Shown here: piece by piece, positions 10,177 to 21,990 of the stretch
Layout: each line of letters starts with the position of its first letter
Position numbering within the stretch: the stretch's first letter is position 1
Assembly: GCA_963576475.1 (NCBI GenBank)
Contig: OY754984.1
Location: 21,973,215 to 22,037,214, forward strand
DNA length: 64,000 nt
Reading direction: 5' to 3'
DNA from: Molanna angustata
Taxonomy: Eukaryota; Arthropoda; Insecta; Trichoptera; Molannidae
Translations under genes and position numbers: made by a program
The notes under the pieces: model-generated
Told to the model about the DNA's origin: nothing
Database searches by the model: none
Seen by the model: the letters and a program-made list of their open reading frames with translations, nothing else

Positions 10177-10575
10177 ATGTTCTCCATTGTTTTACTATTA
10201 CGTAAAATATTAGGCCCAAGACCAGGAATTGCGGCAGGTTCCTGGAGACCACGAAGCAATGAGGAAATTCGTGCATTGACAGGACAACCTTTAATCACCA
10301 GCGAAATCAGGTCCAGAAGATTAGCTTGGATTGGATATGTTGTCAGATCAGGGGAAGAAAGAGCCACAAAACGTATCCTGCAAAATAAACCTGTGGGCAA
10401 GAGACCCCTGGGAAGACCAAGGCAGAGATTGATGGACAATGTTACCTGAGATCTGAACGTGCTGAATGCTTGTGATGATTGCGAGTCCACTGCAGCTGAC
10501 AGGAAAGCTTGGAAAGTTCAGGAGGCTAAAGCTCTACCAGAGTTGTATGGCCATCGGAAGTAAGTAAGTAAGTAT
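10177..10575 (+). pseudogene. LINE C-terminal fragment (RTE-like group)
   Basis: The frame reads IRSRRLAWIGYVVRSGEE, then KPVGKRPLGRPRQRLMDNVT, a stop, and DLNVLNACDDCESTADRKAW followed by KVQEAKALPELYGHRK. This WxGHVxR ... GRPRxRWxDxV ... DRxxWR order is the usual end of ORF2 in many insect LINEs, here with G-Y for G-H. One stop near 10449 breaks it. The coding part is followed by a short GTAA repeat tail at about 10560-10575, typical of RTE-like 3' ends. Everything upstream, including the polymerase, is missing, as expected of a 5'-truncated copy. Confidence 0.75.
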
Positions 10576-10720
10576 AGTTTTACATAATGTTTTATATAAT
10601 TAATTCTCATACTATAACCATACTTATTTGTTCCAAAAAAAGTTCCAGTTTTTTTTGTTTAAACTAGATGTATTAATTTTTATATATGTTTTTACGTCTA
10701 AATAAAGTTTACTTTTACTA

Positions 10721-10917
10721 TTATTTTATTACTACTTACTTCTCGGACAACAGGTACTATGCCAAACATTAATTTAACACGCACTCAATAACAAGTTGCC
10801 ACATTCTGGAGACTCACAGATCCATACTGAAAACACAATTAAATACTGTGTCTTCACCGAGAATTGAAACCGGGACTGTTGGATCAGCAGTTAGTTACCC
10901 AACCAACTGAGTATCTG
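10721..10917 (-). mobile_element. SINE family S1, copy a (degenerate)
   Basis: On the minus strand the remnant of a tRNA-like B box (about 10861-10873) is followed by the body with GTGTTTTCAGTATGGATCTG, GGCAACTTGTTATTGAGTG and the tail TTGTCCGAGAAG. The A-box end is eroded. Other copies in the window are much better preserved. Confidence 0.78.
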
Positions 10918-10989
10918 ACTAATAATTATACATTTTACTTCATTTTATTATTTGTATGCAGACTTGTATATCTAAAGTAATAAAGCAAT

Positions 10990-11290
10990 CATAGTTTAAT
11001 ATGTCTTCTGTACAGCTCAAACTATAAGTTTGCTCGATAATTTTTTTTGTGTAAAGTACATTAGCTGATTAGTTTTCCATATATTTCCGTTGATTTCTTC
11101 AAAAATGCTCTTGCGGTCTGGAAAATCGAGGTATTTTTATATTTTTTGAATTTTTGATACAATAAAAGTACACTCTTCAAAAATGCGTTCGAGGATTGTC
11201 AAAAATATAAACAAAAAAAAGGGAAATAAATTAATATAACAGAAGTATTGTAATATACATTCAAGGATTGTCAATATTTTATGAAAAAAA
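10990..11290 (+). repeat. Repeat family D, copy 1
   Basis: AACTATAAGTTTGCTCGATA, GCTGATTAGTTTTCCATA, GAAAATCGAGGTATT, TTTTGATACAATAA and the phrase TTCGAGGATTGTCAAAA occur in the same order as in the long copy at 42650-43300. No coding sequence is visible; the class is unknown. Confidence 0.6.
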
Positions 11291-11740
11291 TTACATTAAA
11301 TATTCAGTGGAGAGAAGTCTTAACCACAGTTCATTCATTTTATCTTAAATCCTTTCCTAGTGTTTTCATTTCTTACATGTCATACCATCTTCCTGTAAGA
11401 AATTAAAAATAAATAGAAAAAATATGAAAACATGATATCACCTTTTGTTACGATGTGTCATGCACAACATACAACATGGGTGGGTATCAATTGATATTAT
11501 ACAAAAAATAAACAAAGCTCCGTTCACATTATAATAAAATATGTAAATGATCGTAATGTCGCCTTGAAAATAAATAATGTTACGTATTACATATTTTCAT
11601 GATACGACATTGAATATATGTATTATGTATGTATATTAAATACAAAGGATTATGAATTCGTGATAATCATTAACTTTTCACTTAAACCTTAATGACCGCC
11701 TGCGAAACACATAAATTATAATGAAAATGAATACGCAATA
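11291..11740. other. Unassigned AT-rich spacer
   Basis: No coding signal and no shared repeat was recognised. Confidence 0.3.
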
Positions 11741-11753
11741 GACCCTGCAAGAG

Positions 11754-11960
11754 GTGAAATATTGGTGTCACCAATGTATTACTCCAGATGTGACGAGTGA
11801 ATTTAATATCTTACAGGAATCGGCAAATTTCTTGAAAATTTTCGGCGTGGATGAGAAAGGCTTACGCAATTATCATCCAAGTAAAAAAATAATAATTTTG
11901 TTCTGCGCAGCCTCGTTTTTTTTTTCAGTGTATTGCCTCATTTACGGTATGGTCTGGTGG
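11754..11960 (+). CDS. Candidate host exon of unknown function, cut off by a LINE
   Basis: The frame opens with Met and has mixed, non-repetitive composition: FNILQESANFLKIFGVDEKG is followed by a hydrophobic segment of about 22 residues (IIILFCAASFFFSVYCLIYG), a possible membrane helix. The pattern of a short amphipathic lead and a first helix is loosely like insect chemoreceptors, but I see no diagnostic motif and would not name it so. The frame runs to a stop at 12003-12005, while sequence from about 11960 already belongs to the minus-strand LINE, so only the first 65-70 codons can be original. It could also be a chance frame. No splice site can be fixed; AAGTAAAA near 11880 is a weak donor candidate. 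Confidence 0.3.
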
Positions 11961-13995
11961 TCCCCTTTTTACATGTCCATTCCATCTCAGTTGACGCTCT
12001 TCTAGCTTGGTGCTTATGTCAGTGACTCCTTACTTACTTAACTTTTCGTTTGGCCTTCTTCTCTCTTCGCACCAGCCCCGCCAGTCATTCCACCGCCTCT
12101 GGGGTCGCCCTGTGGATGTCCTGGAGGTCACCATTGAACTTTTTGAGTCGGCAGTCCTACACTATATGTCTTATTGTCTGCTCGGCTCCACACTCACAAT
12201 CAGGGTTATCCACCACCTCCAGAGTAAGTGATTGCAGCAACCCTGCTCCGTTCTCACTCTGTTTTGCTGTAGGTACCCAAATTTTTCGCGGTAGGTCAAA
12301 GCCTGGAACTGGAGCTGTTGAGTCCACTACAAGGTGTTTGTTAATTATGGATTCTGTGACGCATTTCTCTTTCCACACTTCATCAATATTGACGTTGTCT
12401 CCCTCCACATACCAAGTAGGTTTACGTTGTAGCGTGTGATCTTCGAAGGTCTGGTGGTGCTTTGTTGGACAGTACTGGCAACCATTGGGTCGGTGTGAAT
12501 TTGCACTTCAATGTGCACGTCTACCCCATACCGGGGAGCAGTATTCTGCCGAGCTGTAAACCAGAGCCATGGCCGATGTCTTCAAAGTTGCCGCTTTACT
12601 ACCCCAAGAAGTCCCTGCCAGTTTGCTGATAATATTATTTCTGGCTTTTATTTTATTTTTTACACCTTCAGTGTGCGCTTTGTATGTAAGAGATCTGTCT
12701 ATCTTAACACCAAGGTATTTTGGGTTTATCTCATTCGGTATCCTTTCACCGCACATGTATAGTTGAAATTCCCTTGCAGATTCTTTATTAATTAGACGTA
12801 AAGTGAGCGCAACTGTTTTTTTGGGGTTTTCGATTCTAGTTCTTGAAAAGTTCTCGCCTGAGCCACAAACGCCACATCATCAGCGCATATGAACTTTCTA
12901 TATGTGGTTTTATGTATATCTGCTGTGTATAGATTAAACAGAAGCGGGGACAACACTAATCCCTGTGGTAGACCACGACCATGTGAACTCTTTATTTTTT
13001 CTTTTAATGATACTCCTACCGACCACCTATGCATTCGCATTTCCGCTGTCTCAAGATATCTTGCTTTTAGGTATATCTGCTGTGTATAGATTAAACAGAA
13101 ACGGGTACAACACTGATCCCTGTGGTAGACAACGACCATGTGAACTCTTTATTTTTTCTTTTAATGATACTCCTACCGACCACCTATGCATTCGCATTTC
13201 CGCTGTCTCAAGATATCTTGCTTTTAGGTATATCTGCTGTGTATAGATTAAACAGAAACGGGTACAACACTGATCCCTGTGGTAGACAACGACCATGTGA
13301 ACTCTTTATTTTATCTTCTAATGATACTCCTACCGACCACCTAAGCATTCGCATTTCCGCTGTCTCAAGATATCTTGCTTTTAGGTATATCTGCTATGTA
13401 TAGATTAAACAGAAGCGGGTACAACACTGATCCCTGTGGTAGACCACGACCATGTGAACTCTTAATTTATCTTCTAATGATACACCTACCGACCACCTAA
13501 GCATTCGCATTTCCGCTGTCTCAAGATATCTTGCTTTTAGGTATATCTGCTGTGTATAGATTAAACAGAAACGGGTACAACACTGATCCCTGTGGTAGAC
13601 AACGACCATGTGAACTCTTTATTTTATCTTCTAATGATACTCCTACCGACCACCTAAGCATTCGCATTTCCGCTGTCTCAAGATATCTTGCTTTTAGGTA
13701 TATCTGCTGTGTATAGATTAAACAGAAGCGGGTACAACACTGATCCCTGTGGTAGACCACGACCATGTGAACTCTTAATTTATCTTCTAATGATACACCT
13801 ACCGACCACCTAAGCATTCGCATTTCCGCTGTCTCAAGATATCTTGCTTTTAGGTATATCTGCTGTGTATAGATTAAACAGAAGCGGGTACAACACTGAT
13901 CCCTGTGGTAGACCACGACCATGTGAACTCTTAATTTATCTTCTAATGATACTCCTACCGACCACCTCAACATTTACATTTCCGCTGTCTCAAGA
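11960..13995 (-). mobile_element. Ingi/Vingi-like LINE fragment, RT to C-terminal zinc region
   Basis: Read on the minus strand the remnant gives, in order, a reverse transcriptase block GLPQGLVLSPLLFNLYTADI and FICADDVAF (12792-13139), a thumb-like region with NPKYLGVKIDRSLTY and AMALVYSSAEYCSPVWGRR (12508-12756), and a cysteine/histidine tail with NPDCECGAEQTIRHIV (12157-12408). The SSAEYCSPVW phrase and the C-x-C ... H tail are typical of the I/Ingi/Vingi group. Frameshifts separate the blocks, so it is dead. The upstream polymerase part is replaced by a tandem array (12905-13995). No 5' endonuclease is visible. Confidence 0.75.
12905..13995 (-). repeat. About seven tandem copies of a 156-157 bp piece of reverse transcriptase core
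   Basis: The landmark TGCTGTGTATAGATTAAACA recurs at 12921, 13078, 13235, 13392 (one change), 13548, 13705 and 13861, spaced 157, 157, 157, 156, 157 and 156 bp. Each unit encodes, on the minus strand, the stretch ending in LPQGSVLYPFLFNLYTADIP, just before the catalytic ADD. Units differ by few bases (for example GTAGACAACG versus GTAGACCACG, in blocks), so amplification is recent and probably went by unequal exchange. Because 157 is not a multiple of three, most joins shift frame. Confidence 0.9.
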
Positions 13996-14020
13996 TGCCT
14001 TGCGAAATATGTCCTAAATA

Positions 14021-14260
14021 TTGAAGGATTATTCATATGTTAAATATTTAATATTCTTATTGTTGATGCAACAAAGTGTAACAAAGTATATAACGGCATA
14101 CAAAGGTATTACCATAAATAAATCTCTTTCAACTTACCTTAGCAGCGTGGATCCACAAGTAAATGATTACTTAAGAAAAAAAAACAAAAAAAATATTGGA
14201 CAAGATTTCTCCCTACATCGCTTCCAGTTGACCTGTGCGCCGAGTGAAAAGAAGAATTAA
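14021..14260 (+). CDS. Small open frame with a signal-peptide-like start, function unknown
   Basis: The 79-codon frame starts MKDYSYVKYLIFLLLMQQ, a short hydrophobic core such as a secretion signal would have, followed by a hydrophilic, Lys/Asn-rich region without cysteine pairs. It lies directly beyond the LINE array and shows no homology that I recognise. In DNA this AT-rich such frames arise by chance, so I rate it low. Confidence 0.18.
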   Translation: MKDYSYVKYLIFLLLMQQSVTKYITAYKGITINKSLSTYLSSVDPQVNDYLRKKNKKNIGQDFSLHRFQLTCAPSEKKN

Positions 14261-15985
14261 TTTGTACGTAAAATTAATTTAAATCTAAACCATTATCAGG
14301 TGGCTTCATTCATCATTAAAATTTATATAGCGAAAGGCTTGTCCTGTCCGGGGTGAGTATTGAGGGGGAGCTGGACATGCCCCGCCCATGTTCAGCCGAA
14401 CATATAACGTGACAACACATCAAACATAACATCGCGACGATAATAAAAAAAAAATTCCATTTCCGTGTCATCTATCAACCGAATGGGGAGGAATGGGAGT
14501 TACCTATACCGCCATTATCAGTTCGCCTCGAACGTGTGGTCGGACTGTACTTATGAATAATGTAGGTATATCAAAATTAGGTTGAACGGAAAGTCGTTAA
14601 TTTTTTTACGACATTTTGAAAATTGTTCGATGGATGCATGAAATGTAAGGATAATATTTTTTATACAGAGGACAAAATATATCAAATTTAAGGATATTTA
14701 TATTTATTCACAAGAGTATTTTTGATGTAAATAAACCATCTCTCCTCTTCATCATTTTCTCAAACCTCTAGTCTCTCTCTCACTACCTTTCCTTCTACCC
14801 ATTTTTTTCATTTAAATAATTGTATTTATATCCACTACAATTATTTATTGTATTTATATTACAAGAGACCTGAATTATTCGCGTTATTTTTTTGACAAAG
14901 GGGTGTAATTTTTGTAAAAAAGCGGTGTTACTATTCGCGTTATTTTTTTGAAAAGGGATGTTAGATCCAAAATTTAGAATCGCTATCGTACCCAAGATGT
15001 TTTTTAAGGTTTGTTGTCCTGTTTGCCAAAACAGTATTATAGGAGGATAGAAACCTATTTGAAACGACATAAGCGTATGGCATCCATATAATATAATTTA
15101 TTTTGTCAACAAATATGTGTTTAGTCATCTTGTATTATTTTGATTTAACTATACTTAATGCATTGGCTGTGTAGATTGAACCCACAGAAATTTAAGATGC
15201 AATAAATATTTTTTAATTCTGCCTTTTCATTGGATAATTCCTGTGTATTTTTTTAGAAAAAGTCCTAAAAAATCCAATTTTGGTGTTATTTGAGAAAATA
15301 GTGTAAACATCGTGTTATTCACGTTTTTTCGCGACATTGAAATATATTTTTTGTAAAAATTAAAGAAAACAAAAAAAAAAATAAAAAATGGAGAAAGATG
15401 CATCGCTTTGTTGCCACCCAATCCCCAAGATTGAAACTCTAGTCTAGTGTGAACGAATTGTGAAATCACTTGTGTAAAAAAAAAATTGATACTAACCATA
15501 AATTTTTGTCTCATCATAATTCAATTTAATCTGACATTCACGAATCCCAAGATCTTATTCGATTCACAAGAAAATTTTATTTCAAGAAAACATTTTAACA
15601 GGAGAACAGAAATATTTTACTAGCCTTGGCTCAATTTCGTGATATTTTGGATACTGAAATTCTTAAAGCAAAATTTCAATCCATTGTTATGCGTACCAAC
15701 CTAAATTGATTCCAACTAAACAGTTTTTCAAATATAAAAAAAAATGTCTGGTTCGAACATGACTCTTTGTGCAACCTAAATATTAATAATGTCAAAATAT
15801 TGTCATGCTTTAGTTTCATTTCGAAAAAGGCTAGTGAGTGGATTATTTATTAAGAGTTTGATAATCATTATTATAACTGGCGAAACACGCGACCATCGGA
15901 TTTGTGTGGTATTAGGTCTTCAGAAAACATAAGGGATATTGCCATTGTTCATTTACCTCGATCGTCCCACCCCTCCTCGATTTTA
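14261..15985. other. Unassigned stretch
   Basis: Mostly AT-rich. ATTCGCGTTATTTTTTTGA occurs twice, at about 14877 and 14934, and a related phrase follows near 15315. A GC-richer patch at about 14335-14400 and open frames of less than 100 codons show no recognisable domain. Confidence 0.3.
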
Positions 15986-16310
15986 GTAATAAAAATATTT
16001 GTAATATTTTAATGTCGCTATTCAAGCTGTGTTACACATTCGAGTTATGCTGCCCTGTTAATTAGTTAATCGAATTATATTTGAAGGTGTACCTGTAGAG
16101 GCAAAGGATTTGCGTGAAAGTATTAGGAATTCAGAAAATATTGAAGCTATGAGTATGTTCAATAAAAAGCCACCCCTCAATTGAAGCGATAAAAATATTT
16201 TTATCATTTTAATGACGCTATTCAAGCAATGTAGGTATCTTTTCTCAGATTTTATGTTGTCCTGTTAATTAGTTAATTAAATAACGTTTGAGGTGTACAT
16301 GTGGGATATA
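15985..16310 (+). repeat. Diverged tandem duplication, about 205 bp period (repeat G)
   Basis: AATGTCGCTATTCAAGC and CTGTTAATTAGTTAAT with a following ATTTGAAGGTGTAC occur at about 16010-16100 and, diverged, at about 16210-16300. Partial third and fourth traces lie at about 16925-16945 and 17130-17175, on both sides of a family B insertion. It looks like an old satellite-like array. Confidence 0.55.
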
Positions 16311-16406
16311 GTGACCTGTCTATTTCCAGAATACGCCACAAGTTTATGTCTTTGGAAAACAGGCGAAATGTATTTGAAATGAAATTCCTGCACAAAATAG
16401 AAAAAA

Positions 16407-16830
16407 GTGTTATTGACACCGATGCATATCTTGCGAAATTTACCTTCAACATCCCGACTAGGAAATAGACAAAAAATATGTATATTCAGACTTTCCATTT
16501 GTGGCACAAATTATGCACAGCAACCTTTCATATACAAAGCATGCAGAAATTATGATTATTTCTTCAATGACATTGATCTCTTCAACTCACTCATAGATGA
16601 TTTAAATTCTCCATATTGTCTACTTTCCTCGTCACTCTGAGTGATTTCACGCACGCTTCCCATAACCTCCCATTTCCTTCCAAATTCCTTCTGCAGCAAA
16701 AAATATTATGTTTCTTTTCAATTTATATTTTAACCAGTAATATTAATCAAACGTTTTTGGCTAATTAGTTGTATATGCCTGTATGTCCTACGTACTAAAT
16801 TGGCTATATGTTTGTGTTCAATAAATAAAA
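16407..16830 (+). pseudogene. Possible LINE C-terminus and 3' end (CR1-like)
   Basis: The frame 16407-16640 includes FRLSICGTNYAQQPFIYKAC and NDIDLFNSLIDDLN, reminiscent of the last 60 residues of CR1-like ORF2 proteins (RTNYG ... DIF). About 190 bp later the sequence ends with CAATAAATAAAAATAAAATG, compatible with a LINE poly-A-like end. The match is weak and by memory only. Confidence 0.35.
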
Positions 16831-16935
16831 ATAAAATGTCAGATTTGCATTGTAAGTATCAGAAGTTATTGAAGATATTTCAATATGTTTACTAAAAAAC
16901 CCAAGCAGAGAGATTATTTTAAATTTTTAATGTCG

Positions 16936-17083
16936 CTATTAAGTCGCGAGTTCCTGGTTCTTCTACAATATCCCAACTTCGTCTCTATTGAGATGTTAAA
17001 AAAAATGTTTGTCAATAAAAATATCATTTGACTCCCGAAAGGGGAAAAAATCCAATGTTTGGGTATACGCAATTAAAAAAGAA
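16936..17083 (+). mobile_element. Family B 3' half
   Basis: GAGTTCCTGGTTCTTCTACA, CGTCTCTATTGAGATG, GACTCCCGAAAGGGGAAAAA and the constant end GCAATT...TCTTCG are in family order. Only the palindromic distal arm and the 3' tail remain. It sits inside the repeat G array. Confidence 0.7.
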
Positions 17084-17179
17084 TCTTCGGGTCCCTATAA
17101 ATGTATCGTTTTGATCGAAATCGTTTTTTTTTATTCAAGCATTATTGTCATGTCGATTATTTAGTTGAATTATATTTGA

Positions 17180-20043
17180 AGGTTAGGCAAGGATTTACTT
17201 GGAAATTATTAGCAGTTTATTCTTCTGAAAACTTCTGCTAAAAACCTCATCACTCGTAGTGTCTTCCTTCAAAGACGTACCCAGTATGAGTTGTTTGGTC
17301 CACAACTCGAAGGCCTGACAGGTCTTGCTGATTGTTTAGTTTCTCATCCTGTTTTGATTTGAGTTCTTTAAATAATGCTTCTCTCAGTTGGTTTGGTCAA
17401 AGCCAAGTACGCTATTCCGATGGGTTATATTATTGAAAGTCTTGGATATGTTAGCAACAAGCCACAAAGCGAATCCAAGTAGCGGCGTGTGCGATATATA
17501 GCCCAGTCCCAGCCGGGGGTCATCGCAAACAAATGAGGGGTGTAAATTTACCATACACCTCCCCCTTATCCCCTTAATCTCCCTTCGGGCCGGCTACGTT
17601 ACACCTTCGAACGAACGGTGGCGGATGCGGGATGGGAGGGGGGATGTCTTGATGTGTGGGGATGATACCTTCTTGGAATGCCCCCCCCACCCCCCGGTGC
17701 TTTCTTCGCCGACTCTGTTTATCTTAGCCCCCCGCTTCCCATACCCCCCTCAACAACAAAACTCCACATATCACCGCGCCACTGAACTGTATGCCGCTGA
17801 CTATGTACAGTGTGTTTCATTAATATCTACATAATATAATCGAATCTGTACTGAAGTGGCACCAATAACGGACAAATTGAAAGAAACAACGATGCGATGG
17901 TATGATATGGACGTACCTACCTACTATGCGTCGGAATGAGGGTTATTACGTTGTGAGGAAAAGCCTTGACATTCCTTAACATTCGAGAACTAGAATCCAG
18001 AAGTAGAGACCCTGGGACAATGAAAGAGGCGTACGATTTCTCCTAAAAAGGTGGACAGATGAATTGTCGCGATCTTCGAGTAACACATAAAAATATTTGA
18101 TTTTATTTGGGAAGCATGTGATGCATATTAACTACACCAACGTAGTTTTATTTGATTTTTTTATTTTTTTTATTTATTTCTATCCAAAAACATTCAGTAT
18201 ATATGAGATACAAAATATCTTAAGATAATATAAGCTTATTCATACATAGTTAACATACAAAGTAAATATAAGTTATTTCATTTCAATAAATATCAATTTA
18301 CCACTTCACTGGTGCTTAAATAGTTTAAGCCATATCTTTTTGTTTGTATCTTTGTTACTAGCCCCCTCACTAGGCATATTCGTGCTAAGGTGAGCTAGTT
18401 TTATGTTATTGTCTTTTACGTTGTTTATTTATAGATACATTTACATATATTATAAGTACATGTACATACATACGCTACGCATTCAAAACGTATGCATCTT
18501 TCCTTCTAAATACAATATTTCATTTTGAGTCATGCACACACAACCAAAATTTGTGGAAATAAATTATTTGTTTCACTTTTTTTTTCAATTGTCTATTCTG
18601 TTAACTAGTCTCTCTTCTATGGTTCTGAAATAAAAATCGTGTCAGAGATTGAATTTATGACAGGTACTATTTCGGACATTAGGACATGATCTACATATTT
18701 TGTGTGAGCCCATATATTTGTTGAAGTTATGATAGTGAGGGTATAATATTGATATTGTGTATCTATTTAGTGTGGAACGGGAACAATCACCTGGTTCATA
18801 ATTGCATATAATTGTCATTAAAAATTGTAAACTGCTAGCCCTAGAAAAGGATTTCCTAGTTGGGCAGCAGTTCGGTTAAATTTTAACATAACTTTTTTTA
18901 CAGTATGAAAACAGTTGTTTCTTTGTTTTTTTTCAATTTGCAGTTTCTTCTGAATTACTTGTTACAAAATGTATTTACTAGTGTAGTTTATTGACTGAAA
19001 TTACCTACGGGCAACAAGTCCGCCACATTAGACAAAAAAAATATTTTTTATAATTTGCCAAATAAAAGTAGGTATTTTATTATTTTCACGTCTATTTTTA
19101 CGCAGGTAAAATATTTCTTTGGTTCTTTTTATATAATTCTAAGTTTAAATTTTTGTTTTTTATTTTGTGATTTGATTTGTATATTATATAATAATGAGAT
19201 TTTATTTCAGTTCGTGAGCAGGGGGGTGCAATGCAATACAAACCATATCATATATACATCATTTAAAAATTAAGTATACATACAAATAAAAACGAATAAC
19301 AGAGAGAAAAGTAAGTATAAATAACAAACAAAATATAAATAAAGAAAATTATATAAGTAACGAGATCCCTTCCTAAACACAAACTATTAATTTAAATGAG
19401 GAAAATATACAATGATTCATTTTTGAAAACATGTTTTATAATTATTAATCGTCTACAACTCGCCGTCGTATACGCTACACTGACAGTTAAAGAGGTTCAA
19501 TAGTTTCGATATCACGTTATTATATCGATCAACTAAAAACTACGCGCCGTGCACATATAAGAGTTCCTGGTTCTTCTTTAACATTCCCTTTCCTCTATAT
19601 CAAACAATCTATAAAAGTCTTTGTGTTTTCTTTTAATTAATAATTAAATAAATATTTTTACCTACTAATGGCTCTCTATAATTTTTCGTTATTATTAGAA
19701 CATCATGTATATGGTGTAATTCCGCCGGCAGGCATCGCTTGTTGTGTGTTAGACCAATAGATGGTACCCTTTTGTGTGGGTGGCACTTTACAGCGATCTA
19801 TTCATCTTTTACTCTCCTCTGTACATCTGTGCTAGTGCCGGCACTAGTGCTAGTTTCTCCTTAGTTTCTCGTCAAACATCCAAATACCATTTAATACAAA
19901 CAATATCCTTTGATATGCAATCATACACATACAAACTATCTACAATTACAACATTTCATAGCGGCGCGGCGTCTCAATGTTAACATGTTCCGTGGTACCT
20001 GCGTCCTACATATTATTACATATATATATGTAGGTACATAATA
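17180..20043. other. Largely unassigned, with a GC-rich patch
   Basis: At 17490-17830 the sequence becomes GC-rich with long C and G runs (for example near 17635 and 17680-17700); its 69-codon frame is proline-rich and not convincing. 18100-18600 is AT-rich. At about 19205-19400 GTGAGCAGGGGGGTGCAATG resembles a sequence at 33045-33110 that I read as a minus-strand LINE 3' end. A family B trace (GAGTTCCTGGTTCTTC) lies at about 19560. Confidence 0.3.
18596..18870 (-). pseudogene. Degenerate coding remnant, unidentified
   Basis: On the minus strand from about 18870 about 80 codons are open and non-repetitive, including EPGDCSRSTLNRYTISILYP and HKICRSCPNVRNSTCHKFNL, then a stop, then HDFYFRTIEERLVNRIDN in the same frame. 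The Cys-x2-Cys and Cys-His spacing is more than AT-rich noise usually gives. It could be a TE C-terminus or a host pseudo-exon. Confidence 0.3.
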
Positions 20044-20480
20044 ATGTATTTCTTACTTTACGTCCAGTTGATATCTAGTTGTCTTTCGTCAGCTCTCCTT
20101 TGTCCATTAATGGACATGGGATTTCCCCTGAGAACCTCTCTATCCTGGGCAGAACGCATTCGTCCATCTCTCCAGCCTCTCATCTCATATCGTCAGACCC
20201 CCTTGTTTGAGGTCTTCCATAACTTTTTTCGCCCGTTCTAGGTCGCCATTCCACCACTTTTTTGGTCCATCTGTGGTTCGGGTTTTTTTGGTTTTCTCTC
20301 TTATCCACTGTCTCTAAACGAAATACCCAGCATTCTCCTTTCCGTGGCTCTTGGTGTTACTGCTAATTTATGTAGCATTTTGTTTGTAAACACAAGAGTT
20401 TCACAGCCATACGTCAGTATCGGGAGAACGCAAGCGTCAAAGACATTCTTTATAAGATAATTGGCGTACTTCGGAGACGT
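20044..20480 (-). pseudogene. RTE-like LINE C-terminal fragment
   Basis: On the minus strand the order is KNVFDACVLPILTYGCETLV, LHKLAVTPRATERRMLGISF, then the region corresponding to WxGHxxR and a DDI-type tail, here very degenerate (ERAKKVMEDLKQGGL). VLPxLTYGxETW and Q/TxRAxERRMLGxSxRD are strong signatures of RTE-clade ORF2. Several stops and shifts break it. The right edge near 20480 and everything 5' of it is lost. Confidence 0.75.
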
Positions 20481-20839
20481 GAGGATGAAAGAAAGTTTAC
20501 CAAAGAGAGTTATTTGGTTATTTTAACCAAATATTTTGTACACACAGCCAAATAGTACAATTATAATAGTTATACTTTATCTCTAATCCAAAGATTTTTT
20601 CCTATCTCTTTACGATATACCTGTTTACTTGTAAGAAATTGCCTATTGGCAATAAACTCGTCATTTTCACAGGGAACAAGAAAGTCTTGATTGATTATTT
20701 ATTTATTTTCTAATATAATGTTTAAATCATATATCAGAGATGACGTTGATGTATTTATATTATTTTTAAGTGTAAGAAATTTTTCGTTAAATGTGTAGGT
20801 ACATATACAGAATTTCCAAAACAAAATTGGATTGTAAGG

Positions 20840-20965
20840 GGAAATCAATAGAAAACCATAATTGGTAAAGGTCGTAAGTCCTGTAGATGTGTGATTTTCC
20901 GATTCGCCTATAAATATATACCTAAGTTTATTAATATATTAAGATTGTCAAAAAATATTATCTAA
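20840..20965 (-). mobile_element. Degenerate family B fragment
   Basis: CATAATTGGTAAAGGTCGTA, AGTCCTGTAGATG and TTAAGATTGTCAAAAAATAT follow the family order with many substitutions. Confidence 0.5.
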
Positions 20966-21239
20966 AAATTTCATATTTATACAATTGAAGAAACTGTTAA
21001 AATTGGAAGATCTAGAGATAGCTCATCGACCAGATATAATGAATTTAGAGTGATTGAATGAGACAGTGATAGAGTGATTGAATGTAAAGTTATTGAGTGA
21101 TAGATTGTAGTGTGATTGAGTGTATTCAATCACGAAGAAGAAGTAAAGCTCGCCAAGCGAATGAATGCGGTCGACGTTACCTGTGCACAATACAATTTTA
21201 GTACAGGAATATAGTCTTATTTCAATTAACCAATAAAAC

Positions 21240-21375
21240 CAGGATGGACAGTGATAGACTTGCATATATATCGGCGAATGGCCGCCGCCTACCCGGAAGT
21301 CCACCCAAGAGATGGAAGGATAGCTGGACTTCGTCATCCCAGGAGGCATAGTTTCTGAAGAACAGACTAACTAGG
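21240..21375 (+). pseudogene. LINE C-terminal fragment, family with KRWKDSWTSSSQE
   Basis: The frame reads RMDSDRLAYISANGRRLPGS then PPKRWKDSWTSSSQEA. It is the ORF2 end of a LINE family found again at about 25880-26055 and, as short remnants, at 21845-21990 and 59700-59815. Confidence 0.55.
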
Positions 21376-21844
21376 TCTACTAAACGAAGAAAAATAATAT
21401 AACCAATTTGTGTAGCGTTTTTCGTGACACTTTTGTCCTGACTTTTGCAGCTATCATTTGCAACCATGCTATAGGTATAAAACTGTCACCAGCATTGTCT
21501 TACTCATCGAGCTTTACATAGTGCCAAATGTGTATTTAAAAAAACTTACTTACATAATACAAGGATAAGAAATCTATCAGATAAAAACATCACGCTTAAA
21601 AACATCGAACAGGATTTGTAATATGAATAATAAAAGTGTCAAAATATGTATGGATTGGGACGTTAAGATTTTGTAGACTCGCTGATTGAATATTTTTCCC
21701 GCCATCGTTCACAGTATGGCCAGTAAATAAATAAATAAATAAATATTTCGAAAGAAAATTTAAAGAATTCTGTAAGTTGAATGGGAGACTACGTCGAACG
21801 CATGGACGGCAATTCACCCTGAAAAGTGTGCAATTGTTAAGACA

Positions 21845-21990
21845 GAAATACCCTTACATCAGAAGTCTAGCCGGAATACATGCGAAGAGATAGAAGTACA
21901 GATAGAACTCCTCCTTCCAGGGTAGTCCCCCCTCACAAACAGTTCAAATGACCTAGTACACGACGAAAAAGAAGAAGAAGAATGGTATGA
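21845..21990 (+). pseudogene. LINE C-terminal remnant, same family
   Basis: CAGATAGAACTCCTCCTTCC and the following CCTCACAAACAGTTCAAATG parallel the end of the fragment at 59700-59815. It ends in an AAGAAGAAGAAG-type repeat, as LINE tails of this group often do. Confidence 0.4.

Noticed and set aside
12157..12408. Letters RHIV in the LINE C-terminal tail read as something viral
   Set aside because: It is part of the Cys/His tail of a LINE and has no viral meaning; no retroviral gag, protease, integrase or env was seen.
17625..17834. Proline-rich 69-codon gene in a GC-rich patch
   Set aside because: Composition follows from C runs and no motif is visible.
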